Shown here one piece after another: positions 21,207-31,361 of a stretch of DNA of 64,000 nt. A program made the position numbers and the translations under genes. The notes under the pieces were generated by a model, which made no database searches, was not told the DNA's origin, and saw only the letters and a program-made list of their open reading frames with translations. The stretch covers positions 47,045,486 to 47,109,485 of the forward strand of contig CM055108.1 of assembly GCA_029204225.1 (NCBI GenBank), in the 5' to 3' direction. Positions within the stretch are counted from its first letter, which is position 1. Every line of letters begins with the position of its first letter. This DNA is from Diphasiastrum complanatum (lineage: Eukaryota > Streptophyta > Lycopodiopsida > Lycopodiales > Lycopodiaceae).

Positions 21207-23582
21207 TGGGTCCAAATGGCAGGTGTTGTCCAAGATTGGAAGCATAGCAAAATCACCTTTGGCAATCACGACAAATGAGTCACTGTTGACTCAACTGGCC
21301 ATGTCAAGCCCATTAAAGTTTATGATGATTGGTCATCAACAACTTATGATGAATCAATGTTGTATTGAAACCGCTGCAAAAGATGTGGATATTCTCCCAA
21401 ACCATCAGACCAAGCTTCCACGTCCGGTAGTAACTCAACTCAGATGATTCCCAAAGTTCCACAAAACTTTGTGGAATCACGTTTCGATCTTCCTCGAAAA
21501 TTTAAAGATTTCACATTGTGGATGACGTTGTTATCCAGTTACCATAGCCACACCAAGAACCTACACCAAGTTCCAACTCCTTTGAAGGACCAGCTAAAAT
21601 GATGTCGTTAAACCTTAAAGATCCTGACGAGGAGATGGATCGAATAGTTCATGTTGGTGCACACCTTTCGTCCGAACAACTTTTTGATCTGAAAATTTTA
21701 CTTCGAAAATACAGGGATGTATTTGCATGGAACTATACAGAAATGAAGGGAATTTTGTCTGGAATAGTGGTTCATACGATTCCTTTAGAAGACAACTCTA
21801 AGCTTGTTAGGGCTAAACCTTATAGAAGTAACCCCATCTATCGGGAAAGAATCGATGAACATATCAAGAAATTGCTAGATGCTGGTTTCATTTATGAAGT
21901 CCAACATACTGATTGGGTATCACCCATTGTGTTTGTACCCAAGAAAAATGGCAAACTTCGTATTTGTGTCAATCTCAAGAACCTTAATGCGGTTACGAAG
22001 AAAGACCATTTTCCCTTGTCTTTAACGACCAACCTCTCTCTAAAGTCAAATTTCATAAAGGGCCCATTTTGAGCCCAAATTTTCCCTAATGGCTTATAAT
22101 GTCATGCCTTTTGGCTTATGCAACTCCCCTTCAACGTTTCAGAGGGTCACGCAACTGGTGTTCCAAGACCTGTTACATCAGATTGTCGAAATTTATCTTG
22201 ACGATCTGGGTGTACATTGCTCAGTTGCTACGCACCTTGACGCATTGGAGAAAATCTTCATTTGCTGCCGTAGATTTGGAATTTTTCTAAACCTTGATAA
22301 GTGTCAAATCTGGGTCACCCATGGGGTAGTACTCGGACATATAATTTCAAAGGACAGTATTTCTACCGGTCCTTATGCTTATTTAGTTGTGGTAGATCCT
22401 CGATGGACCGAAGAACGCATTAAAGCCTTTGAGGAGTTGAAAACAGCCCTTACCACGGCACCCATACTCCGTTCGCCAGACTATATGAAAGAATTCTATG
22501 TGCATACTGACGCCAAAGTATGCCATTGGAGGTCTTCTTGCACAACTGAGCGAGTATGGCAAGGATTTTCCAATACGTTTCTTGAGCAGGCAACTGGTGC
22601 CTGCTAAAGTAAACTATACGACCACTGAACGAGAAGCATTGGCGATGGTCTATGTTGTTCAACAACTAAGACATTATCTACTAGGCTACACCTTTGCCTT
22701 TTACACCGACCATCAAGCCCTTTTATATATTGTTAATAAATCATATAAAACGAGACGTATAACTCGATGATTGTTGATATTAGAGGAATTTAATTTTCGC
22801 ATAGTCGTTCGGAAAGGAACCCAACACTTCATGGCGGATCACCTTTCCTAGCTCCCTAATGCTGAAAAAGCAACTACACCAGTCAACGATGATGTTCCTG
22901 ATGCATGTCTTTTTCAGATTGATGCTACACCCTTATGGGATGAGGAGATCACTTAGTTCCTAACAATAGGCAGACTCAAAGAAGGCTTGAATACAGCTGC
23001 AAATTTGTTTTTTTTGCTTAAAGCAGCGCCCTTTCAGCTAATAGCTGGACAACTTTACTAAAGGGGCATTGACGATAGTATCCGACGATGTGCTTATGAA
23101 TCTAAAATACGACCTATCATATCTCAGGCTCATGAGGGCATTGGCGGAGGTCACTTCTCTGCTAAAGCAACAACTAAGATTTGTGGTAGCCCTCATTATT
23201 TAAGGACACATTTGTTGTCATTAAAACATGTGATATCTGTCAGCAAGCCAAGAAAAATACAAAAGCAGACTTCACACCTTTAACTCCCATTATAGAAGAC
23301 GAAGCCTTTCGTAAGTGAGGAATTGACTTTGTTGGTCCAATTAGCCCAGCAACGAAACACACCCACAGATTACGACACTAAGTGGGTTGAGGCTCGGGCA
23401 ACAAAGGACGCCAACGCAAAGACCGTAGCGCGTTTTCTTTACGAAAATATTATTATAGGTTGTCCTATAGAGCTAGTTAGTGATCGCGACACGCACTTTT
23501 TAAATACTGTCATTGATAATTTGCTACGCCATTACTTTGTAGTTCACCGAAAGAGTACACCATACTATCCTAGATGTAATCT
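21207..23582 (+). pseudogene. G1 copy 2 pol: RT, RNase H and integrase (degraded)
   Basis: This continues the interrupted protease/linker. RT opens at 21,599 (DPDEEMDRIVHVGAHLS, then FIYEVQHTDWVSPIVFVPKKNGKLRICVN split by a later stop). The RT palm part with the first catalytic Asp is deleted near 22,040-22,080. VMPFGLCNSPSTFQRV and the YLDD motif (EIYLDDLGVHCS) follow. RNase H shows FYVHTDA, then after a frameshift FLSRQLVPAKVNYTTTEREALAM and FYTDHQALLYI. The integrase remnant reads GHFSAKATTK and ELVSDRDTHFLN with STPYYPRCN, where it stops. Deletions, stops and frameshifts make it inactive. The lineage lacks a visible chromodomain here because the 3' end is gone. Confidence 0.85.
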
Positions 23583-24560
23583 TTAAGATCAAATGCAATG
23601 CTAATGGGGGTATTGATCGAAGGAAAGCCCGAGTAGTGGCACGTGGATTCTCTCAAATCCCAAATATTGACTACAATGAGACTTTTAGTCCAGTAGTCAA
23701 AGACATTACGATTCGACTACTCCTATTATATGTTGTTGTAGCTGACCTCAAAATACATAAACTCGATGTATAGACAGCTTATCTAAATGGAGTTACTGAA
23801 GAAGATATCTACATGGTATGCCTGAGAGAAACGTTTTCGAAGGTACGGAAGACCATGTTTGCAAAGTCCATAAGGCACTTTATGGCTTGAAGGATGCTAA
23901 ATAAATGTTGCCTTCCAAATTCGACATGACCGATCTGGGTGAAGCGCACTATTGTCTAGGAACTCAACTGTAAAGAAACTCACTCACCAATGGATCTAGG
24001 CCTACGATTGTCGAAGGATCAATGTTCTTAGACTAAGCAAAAAAAGGAACAGATGAGAGTCTCAAAGTATTTATACTAATCAATAGTCCGATCTCCCATG
24101 TACGCAATGGTCTGTACAAGACCTGATATCAGTTTTGTAGTTAGCTCTCTAAGCCAATTCATGGCCAATCCTATCCATGGAAAGGCTCTCATAAGATTCA
24201 TGAGATACATTAGAGCTACAATAGACCTATGCATCTGCTATGGGAAAGTTGACAACGACAATCTCTATCGACTCAGTGGATATTCAGATGTGAGCTGGAG
24301 AGGAGATGTAGATACTTGTAGATGCACATCTGGATTTACATTCTTCTTCAACGGTAGTCCTATTTCTTGAAACAATTGTAAGAAGACCTCTATTTCTCTT
24401 TCCTCCATAGAAGTAGAATACATTGTTGTTTCTGAAGCCATTAAAGAAGCAATTAGGTTGATAAATTTACTGTCAAACATTAGTCTGAATCAGTACACTC
24501 CTACAATTAGGTTTGTGATAATCAGAATGCTATTGCCCTTGTTGAATCTTCGGCATCCAC
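23583..24560 (+). pseudogene. Copia reverse transcriptase/RNase H fragment
   Basis: Translation gives copia RT (RKARVVARGFSQIPNIDYNETFSPVV, KLDV then a stop, TAYLNGVTEEDIYM), a scrambled middle, then TRPDISFVVSSLSQFMANP and RNase H (GYSDVSWRGDVDTCRCTSGF, SSIEVEYIVVSEAIKEA). It differs clearly from Copia-1, so it comes from another family. Stops and indels are frequent. Just beyond, 24,556-24,650 holds three short copies of CTATGGCTCCAACTAGC-like sequence. Confidence 0.85.
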
Positions 24561-24792
24561 ATCGGCTATGGCTCCAACTAGCATAACTATGGCAGTCTCC
24601 CAACTAGTCTACGCTATGGCTTCTCCAACTAGCTTGGATATGGATGCAAGAAGACAGTCATGAGCATGTTGGTGAGTATTCTGATGGGTAAGATCCACTC
24701 TTCTGAATCTCTTTTCTCTACTTAGCAACTAAAACCAAATGGCAACTTAACCTATCATGCAACAATTTCCTTCTTTCGTACGGATCCGAGAG

Positions 24793-26058
24793 CTAATAAT
24801 TTTCATGCTTACTTAGATCAACGTAAGCAGCATACAATGCAAAATGAGATGATATGAGCATGGAGTTCACTGGTCCATATCCTAAAATTCTAAATGCAAT
24901 AGTTTTCTTTACAAAATTTATTCTATGCACCTTATAAAAATTATGTCCTCCAAGAAAATGAGACAGTGCCTTGATTGCCATAATCATTGTCTTGCCATGT
25001 TGATTAAACGTTGAATGGGCAACACTTATCTCATTATTCTTGAAGAACTTCAGATAATGCCCCAGTGCATGATCTCTTGAAAATTCTCTAGCAAAAGATC
25101 TCTACCCTCTTTGACGAATTGCGAAATCATCAAGGAAAATTGTTTCTTGAAATGAAAAAAATTTAAAATAAGCTCTAGGATTTAATCTGACATAATGAAT
25201 CTACTAGTACATAATAAGTTACAAAACTTACGTATTCGGCTTTTTCTTCCTTGATTACTGGCTCTCCATTAATATTATGTCCACCTTTCGATGTCAATAT
25301 AGTTGGTGAATAGACAGTTGGTTTTGGAAAACCAAGTTGACTTTGAATTCTAAGGAACTCCTCTTCAGAAGGTAGATCATCTTCTTTATTGCACATTTCC
25401 TCCACATCCATTTTCAAGCAATCTTTCCCTAAATAAAACTCATCATTATTTACATCGTCAACACCAGAGAGAAGATCATCAACATCTTAATCGATTATGT
25501 CCAAAAATTCATGAAGCTCTTTGCTCAAAATACAAAGAGTCTCGGCCTCTATGAAATCAAAAAGATCCGATATATTTGATAGTGTCAAAAATGAATTATT
25601 ATCTATATTATAAGTAGGCAATGTGATAAGAGATTTATCAGAAGGAGAAAGGGTGTTGCTAGTTCTAGGACCAATAAAGGATGTCCTATTTCGTGCAGAT
25701 TCAAAATCTGTACAATCACCTAAACTAACGCTCGTATCAATAATAAAAAATCTCTATATTTGCAGTCTTTGACTTTTCAGATTTTGTACCACTAGAAGAA
25801 GTAGCCTTAGAAGTAGAAAGGCCAGCTTTTGAATCGTCAGAAATGCAAACTGAAACTCTACAAATCTATATTGTTTATTGTGAATTGGAAAATCATCTAC
25901 AGACTTGAAATCATTATGTAACTTGGTGAACATTCTATCAAGCTTAGCTTTATACACATGCTTGTCGAGTGCCACCTAGTCCTGATAATGAATCATGTCA
26001 TTATTCTGAGATCTGATAAATCTCAGAAAATGCTTCCACGCCAGGACCCTGTGTAATA
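24793..26058 (-). pseudogene. Unrecognised intron-containing gene X, left copy
   Basis: Minus-strand coding pieces correspond to 42,011-43,258 in the other arm: ALDKHVYKAKLDRMFTKLHNDF, a Ser/Lys-rich linker, an acidic stretch with VEEMCNKEDDLPSEEEFLRIQ and PKPTVYSPTILTSKGG, then after an intron FSRDHALGHYLKFFKNNEIS and TMIMAIKALSHFLGGHNFYKV, and a C-terminal HRINFVKKTIAFRILGYG ending at 24,793. The intron acceptor CAG of the other copy is CAA here. Frameshifts break it. I do not recognise the family. The conserved C-terminal passage in both copies argues that it was once a real protein. Its promoter would be the ACGTG-rich region at 26.5-26.76 kb. Confidence 0.55.
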
Positions 26059-26255
26059 GAAGGAAGAATCAAAATAAAAGTAGAAAAAATAGATTTGAAA
26101 TACTCTATATTATCACTAATACCAAATTCATGAAAAAAAGATAGTAGACTAGAATTGAAATTAGACATTTCAACAAGAAAAATACATAAGAAAGATTTTG
26201 AATATCGCTGTTAGGCGCAGAATGCAGGTTAGATCAGAACCTCAAAGCCTTATGC

Positions 26256-26440
26256 ATTCGAAAGAGATATTAGAAAACCAAGTATCAAATCCGAGTGTGA
26301 GTACAAAGAACATACAAGAAAGTAAACGTAAGGCACACTTGAAAGAGATATCGGAGCAGGCAGTATTGGATCCAGACGCAAGTATGTAAACATACCATAA
26401 ACAAAAGAAAGTGTTCGCTTGAAATCGATATCTGGCGTAC
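26256..26440. repeat. Tandem repeat, about 77-bp unit
   Basis: Two and a half diverged units, each starting TTGAAAGAGATAT(T/C)(A/G)GA and containing ATCCGAGTGTGAGTAC or ATCCAGACGCAAGTATG. It lies within the part of the left arm missing from the right arm, between gene X and the promoter region. The readable frame through it is probably a by-product of the period. Confidence 0.5.
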
Positions 26441-26489
26441 AAATCAGAAAATTTACGTGAAAATCCGCGCCAGAATTGACCTATTTATA

Positions 26490-26760
26490 AAAAAAATTTG
26501 CACGTGTGGAGGATGTCCAAAAGGACACATGTCATCACATTATTCATCGAGAATATTCTGCCGCCAAAAGAATGATTGATCTGATATTTGTCACGTGCAA
26601 AATGCCATGTGTCGCAATATGATTCATGCACGTGTCCTACACGACGTGGCCTCATTATTGAGTCATAATGATCTATACGAGAAACACATGTGGATGAGTT
26701 AGATGCTGCCACGTGTCCAAAGCCGATTTTTTTCACATGTGCAAAAATTTACTATACATA
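26490..26760. promoter_or_regulatory. Putative bidirectional promoter with clustered ACGTG (G-box/ABRE-like) sites
   Basis: Five ACGTG-core boxes occur in about 220 bp: CACGTGTG (26,501), CACGTG (26,592), CACGTGTCC (26,629), ACGTGGC (26,644) and CACGTGTCC (26,710), plus related CATGTG words. In plants such clusters bind bZIP or bHLH factors, including abscisic-acid-responsive ones. Gene X reads leftward and the H3-like/gene Y unit rightward from here. A TATTTATAAA lies near 26,482. The right arm keeps only the outermost box (about 41,946); the rest is deleted. Confidence 0.55.
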
Positions 26761-27068
26761 CCCCCTCAGAATTTTCATTTTTTCTCACAAACTTTTCGCT
26801 TTTCGCTCCCAATATTGCTCTCAAGCACACTCTCTATTCCTTCTTCATCCGCCATCACTCCTTGCGCTCCAAACTGAAATCGCTGTATTGCTGATATCGC
26901 TTTTGAACGCAGATCTTCTTGTTACTTTATTTCTCTTGTAATCTCACACTCAAAACCGATATTCAGTCCTTTCTTTCGAAATTCTTTTTGCTTTTCTTAT
27001 TTGCGCTTGGTTTCGATATTCAAATCACAGATTTTTTTTTTTCAAATTTACTTCTTTTGATTTTGAGA

Positions 27069-27389
27069 ATGATGGCTAGGACAAAATCCACTGCCCGTGC
27101 CATTACCTCTGTACAGCCATCCCATGCTCGTGTTACCTTTGGTATTGGCCGTAAACGTGGCAGAAAGCAAGTCTGGATGAGGGAGATTAGAAGACTCGAA
27201 AGATCAACTGAATTGTTGATTCCTAGAGCTCCTTTCGGTCGATCTGTTGGGAATGTTATCCTATCACTTGGGGTTGATGCTCGTTTTCCCGTGACAGCCA
27301 TGCAGGCCTTAAAGGAATCTAGATCTCGAAGCCAGCTGCTTCCCTTCCTCCTAGAGTTATCTCTGGCAAGAGACCCCACATTTTTTTGA
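27069..27389 (+). pseudogene. Histone H3-like ORF, N-terminal half (left copy)
   Basis: The start is ATGATG at 27,069/27,072, giving MARTKSTARAITS and so matching the histone H3 N-terminus (MARTK-TAR). After a divergent basic tail (GRKRGRKQVW) comes the alpha-N/alpha-1 region REIRRLERSTELLIPRAPFGR, then DARF and AMQALKE at the positions of H3 DLRF and ALQE. After about residue 85 the H3 match ends and the frame stops at 27,389, so alpha-2 and alpha-3 are missing. The divergent tail and changed alpha-1 recall centromeric-type variants more than canonical H3, but that is weak. The shared reading with gene Y downstream in the other arm suggests an H3-derived exon within a larger gene. Length is 105-106 residues against about 136 for H3. 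Confidence 0.65.
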
Positions 27390-28033
27390 GCTCTGAATTA
27401 GATGCTGGAGAATCTAGTTCAGACCCAAAATCATCCTCTCCTCCTCATGTTATTCATTCGGCTCCTCAAGAGATTTCTTCACCAAAAGTGATGATAACCC
27501 AAGAGGAGCTTGATAAAATAACTGAAAAATCTGTAAATTTTGTGTCTACATCTCTTTCTCTACATGGACATAATCTTTTTGTCAAAATTCCATACGATCC
27601 TAATTAGTTTTATTTTAATTCTGAATATTAAAATCAACACGAAGCTTACTTAGCTGATAAAATTGATCAGCTCGGCAATTATTTTGATTTCTTTCTTCTG
27701 GATTCAAATAGAAGCTATAGATTAGGTCCAAAATTTTGTGCAGAGTTAAAAGAAAAAACATAAGAAATTACAGATGTTATTGTAGAACCCGGCGGAAACT
27801 TTTTGCAACATAGTATTAGTTTTGATTCTCAGGGTGTAGTTTTTGTTGTGAGTCCATTTTTTATGGGAGCTGTGAAGGCAAAAGACGCCAATTTTGAAAG
27901 GGCTGTATATTTCATTGAATGCAGTCCAACGACGAAATTTTATTTGATTCCATATGAGAATAAGAAAGGATTGCTAGTTTGCTTTTGTTGCTTTAATTTG
28001 GATGCTAAACATTCTTTCTTTAAAGATAAATAA
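27330..28033 (+). pseudogene. Unrecognised gene Y, left copy
   Basis: Coding-like sequence follows the H3-like ORF: LPPRVISGKRPHIFL, SSELDAGESSSDPKSSSPPH, KVMITQEELDKITEKSVNF, HNLFVKIPYDPN, a stop, then LADKIDQLGNYFDFFLLDSN, RLGPKFCAELKEKT, a stop, and HSISFDSQGVVFVVSPFFMG, FERAVYFIECSPTTKFYLIP. The right arm (40,454-41,410, minus) has the same protein text with mostly conservative changes and the same two stops, so either these are intron positions or the gene was dead before duplication. No domain is recognised. Confidence 0.5.
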
Positions 28034-28234
28034 GGAGGGAGTATCAAATTTTCTATGTGTAAAAGTAAACTCAGCTAATAATACACATTTGATTCTCTAG
28101 TTCCTAATGTCGTTCGGGAAATACCGACAATGACGACCTCATTGGGAGAAATAACCATTGAATCTTTTAAGGTATATACAATTTATCTTTGATATGCATG
28201 TATTTCTTCAGTTTAAATCTATTTCATTCAGTTG

Positions 28235-28735
28235 TGGCATTCGACCGACCTTGATTGGTTGAAAAACCAATCAAGAAGACTTTCCAAGAAGGTGGGAACG
28301 TTGCGTAGAACAGAAAGCTTTTCTGCACTTCGCTCATCCCATCGTAGATATTATTTGAGCTATGCCACCGCCCATCCAGCGGGACTTTTGTCATCAGGAC
28401 CTTGGGCCGTTTCAGAATCGCAGATACTACTAACTCTATTATTATGAAAAATCGTGGTATTGAGATGTAAAATTGAGAAATTATTCCAGTTCAGTAATAG
28501 TCCACCTACGGGACAAACGTTTCGCTCTCGTCGCTCGGCATGCGATAGCGTGAACCTTACGAGACCGATCCAGTTCAGTTATGGTTGGTGGAATACCCCC
28601 GAGGGGCTTAACATTACAAACACCATAAATCCGCACTCGCCCTTCGGCAGTCGAGGGCTTTGCTTTCGCCACATCTCTTGACTCTATTACTTGAGGATAG
28701 AGCTGGTAGCTGGGCTTATAGTTTATTTGGCTTAA
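28235..28735. other. Mitochondrial-type DNA insert, left copy (truncated)
   Basis: A GC-richer stretch is shared with 39,905-40,390. It ends in the 5' half of a tRNA resembling plant mitochondrial trnI-CAU. Neighbouring mitochondrial-type sequence in the other arm includes a trnQ-UUG remnant, which supports transfer from mitochondria. No intact organelle gene is recognised. In this copy about 1.1 kb present in the right arm is deleted, joining the tRNA half directly to nuclear sequence (GAGGTCAAATAATTGAC). Confidence 0.6.
28712..28735 (+). pseudogene. trnI-CAU fragment, 5' half (mitochondrial type)
   Basis: GGGCTTATAGTTTATTTGG matches the acceptor and D-arm of plant mitochondrial trnI(CAU) as I know it, and breaks off before the anticodon. 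The right arm has the corresponding longer remnant at 39,869-39,934. Confidence 0.6.
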
Positions 28736-28850
28736 GAGGTCAAATAATTGACTATCTCAGAAAAAGCTACATAAAAACAAAAGCATTAGAAAGTGGCATG
28801 CTTGGACAAAAAATAAAATAAGACCAAACATTACACTTTTAACAATAGGC

Positions 28851-30896
28851 ATCACACACAATTCAAAAAAACATTGATATCTGAACCATCCACCTGAACT
28901 TAGTTTTATATCTGTTCGATCTTCAATATAACTTAGTTTTATATTTGTTCAATCTTTAACATAACTTTTAACGATATACCAAATAAATCAGAGAATTTGA
29001 ACTTACACTTTGTGGAAATAGCCAGCTTTACATACATGCTTATAATGATGATCACATAGCAATACAAAGACTACTGCTAGAGTACCCTGGATGATAGCAA
29101 TACAGACTACTGCTAGAGTACCCTCTTGGATGATAGCAAAGTCCTGAAACACATCATCCAAAAGTACCTTGGGGCATAGTTACACGGTGATTGGAAATAT
29201 TGTGTTTTGGATCACGTACGAAATGAGAATTTCGAAACACTCCAGAGTTTATTATAGCATCAAGTCAAAAGCTATAAGAAATGCATGCATTTTTGTTTTT
29301 TTCATAAGACCCTTAATGGCAATGTGTTCACGGTGTATACAACAATTCAAATATGGTGCACAAATATATTGTCGAATGTAGCCATGAAAACAACATTAGT
29401 CTACATCAGATTTTAAGTTTGTCAAACTTAAAATTGAAACTTGTGATTTTTGCACACTATCATCATATGAAAATCCATGCACATTGCATATAAAAATTGA
29501 AAAGGTTTCAAAAGTGACACCACGTAACAAACCAAAAACAGCTACTGGTCATTTAGAGTATCTCCAACTATGATCTAAGTTATTATATACATATTTGTAT
29601 TGTTAACCACTGGCATAGTCTAGACTCTAGATTAAAGTGCTAATTTATAAGTAACTATATCCATATGACATCTACATACATGTTACATTTGTAAGATTCT
29701 TAGGAAATCATTCATTGTCAAACATAGCTCAGCACCAGTAGTTTAGATAGATCAATAGGATACTATAGTACATATCAGGTTATAAATCTTGACTTACATA
29801 AATGGATCATAAACATATTGGATGGATATTTAGGATATAAAACCCTATCATAATGTAAATGTAGATAATAGACACATCTACTAACATCTAGACAGATCTA
29901 TACATATACATTAGATTTAATTTACGGAGATTAAAACTGGACAAGGTGAAGACAGAGAGTGAGAAGATAGTTCACGCTTACAGACAAACCTTGCCATGAT
30001 AGATGCTTTTGAGGTAGGTAAAAAAGTGGCTGAGCTCTTGGAATTGGAGAAAAGCTACAATAACCTATGGAGACAATCCATAGAACTAAGCAAATCAGTA
30101 GGGGGTAAGATCAGCATATTGGATAAAGGTATAGGAGAGTGAAATTGAGCAAAACTCGAAAACTAGTATAATAGATCTTGATCACATTGTGTGGTGGAAT
30201 TGAATAGCTTTATTTTTGTAGACAATACTAAAAAGTGTTTCAGCATTAAATCTCAGTTTATTTCAACTATAGAATAATCAACTACAAAGCAATCAAATAT
30301 CATATCAGACTCAACTTTTCTAAAACCAGGCCCTTATGTTTCTATTGTTGTTAGTTGCCAGTTCAGAAATGGAACTCTTTTCGTTCCGAAACAAGACCAA
30401 ATTTATTTTAGAAAAAATATTATTTAGTCACTTTATGCTCATTGACTTGTCATTGTCTACTAGCTGTCTATCTGGTGAGGGTGCAATCTTATGGTGACAG
30501 TAAGATTTCCTCAGGTTGAGCCTCAGTCGCTCATTTATGTCAGTTTTACAAGTTTGTGCTTGTAAGTGCCTGATAGGATGTCAGCCTAGCTAGATGGAGG
30601 ATGTAAGTCTCATGGTGGCAGTGGGATTTCCTCAGTTTGAGCCATGTCGCTCATGTGGTCCACTTGTGGTCAAGTTGGATTGGGGACAAGTCAGTTGGTC
30701 GAGAGTATGGTAGACTCTCTGTATGAGCATTGTGTTTACATGATACTTTGAGTCAAACCCAAGTGGTTTGTTGGTGTGCTTGAATGTGAGTCAAGTACAT
30801 GGTAGCTGTGATATGCATAACATCTTTTGGACACTCCAGACATTGCTACAAATTATTGTTTTTTTTTCACTCTTATCACATTTGAGCTTAAGGGAG
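28851..30896. other. Non-coding stretch with small tandem duplications; probable copia 3' region at its end
   Basis: No convincing gene. Visible structures are a duplicated AACTTAGTTTTATAT(C/T)TGTTC unit (28,898-28,975), a duplicated 40-bp unit with GACTACTGCTAGAGTACCCT (29,052-29,140), and two copies 120 bp apart of ATGGTG(A/G)CAGT.(A/G)GATTTCCTCAG (30,482-30,536 and 30,602-30,656). A 48-codon ORF at 29,996-30,142 (MIDAFEVGKKVAELLELEKS) looks coding-like but is unassigned. The stretch ends in AAGGGAGAGAG before an LTR, so the last part is probably the 3' end of a copia element. Confidence 0.4.
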
Positions 30897-31361
30897 AGAG
30901 TTAGAAATCAGAGTTAATCTGATATACATTTTATGTAAGCTCTAAATGTGATGATGTAATTGGTGTACAATTTATTTGGTTTACTGTATATGGGTGTGTT
31001 CGGGACATGACCCATTAGGATATATTGATCGAGCACTGATCCTGTAGACGACTACTTGGGTTAGCCAGGTAGCTACACATAGGAAGAATTAGCCTGTACA
31101 AAGTTATTTACAGTACTTGCTATACTTGGGGGCATGTCCCAAGTTTGTCGGTCAAATTTGGCCATATTGGGCCCGACCTTAGTTTGACAGGTGGTAGGCC
31201 AATTTTAGGACACCTGTCTTTTTCATGCAGTTTGTGAATACTCTATTTGTACAGTGTTTCTTTGTAATCTACTAACTTTTGTTGTGCCATCTATGAGAGC
31301 TTGTGAGGAGTGGCTATGGTGATTGTGTGATGTGATCTGCATACTACACTAGATCCTAACA
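30897..31361 (+). repeat. Copia-type LTR (3' or solo)
   Basis: Preceded by a purine tract AAGGGAGAGAG, the sequence begins (AG)TTAGAAATCAG and ends GATCCTAACA, a nearly perfect inverted pair apart from a mutated initial TG. It is about 465 bp long. It ends exactly where the inferred inversion breakpoint lies (31,361/31,362), with internal sequence of the outer gypsy element beyond. No matching 5' LTR or coding region was found to the left. Confidence 0.5.

Larger units (their letters stand above)
12196..23582 (+). mobile_element. Ty3/gypsy element G1, copy 2, split by a nested insertion
   Basis: The second G1 copy has the same orientation as the one at 2.3 kb. It runs from the LTR-like region through the repeat array, gag and protease to 15,646, is interrupted by the non-autonomous element 15,647-21,201, and resumes at 21,207 with RT, RNase H and integrase up to about 23,582. 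The protease site is intact but pol has deletions and frameshifts. No 3' LTR is found; it gives way to a copia pol scrap. The close collinearity with copy 1 suggests either two insertions of one family or a duplication of one element. Confidence 0.8.
24740..28850. repeat. Large inverted repeat, left arm
   Basis: The segment is the reverse complement of 38,694-43,315, interrupted by indels. Homology starts near 24,740 (TTGCAACAATTTCCTTCTTT-like words) and runs through gene X, the H3-like ORF, gene Y and mitochondrial-type DNA to 28,735, then about 115 bp more (28,736-28,850 against 38,694-38,800). This arm keeps about 600 bp of promoter/first-exon sequence that the right arm lost, and lacks about 1.1 kb of the mitochondrial insert. 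Substitutions are numerous, so the duplication is old. About 10 kb separates the arms. Confidence 0.9.

Noticed and set aside
21223-21447. Independent small gene after the nested element
   Set aside because: It is the continuation of the G1 protease/linker region, matching 6,324-6,560 in copy 1.
27069-27389. A functional centromeric histone H3
   Set aside because: The ORF lacks the second half of the histone fold and the duplicate has lost STELLI; only H3-like ancestry is supported.
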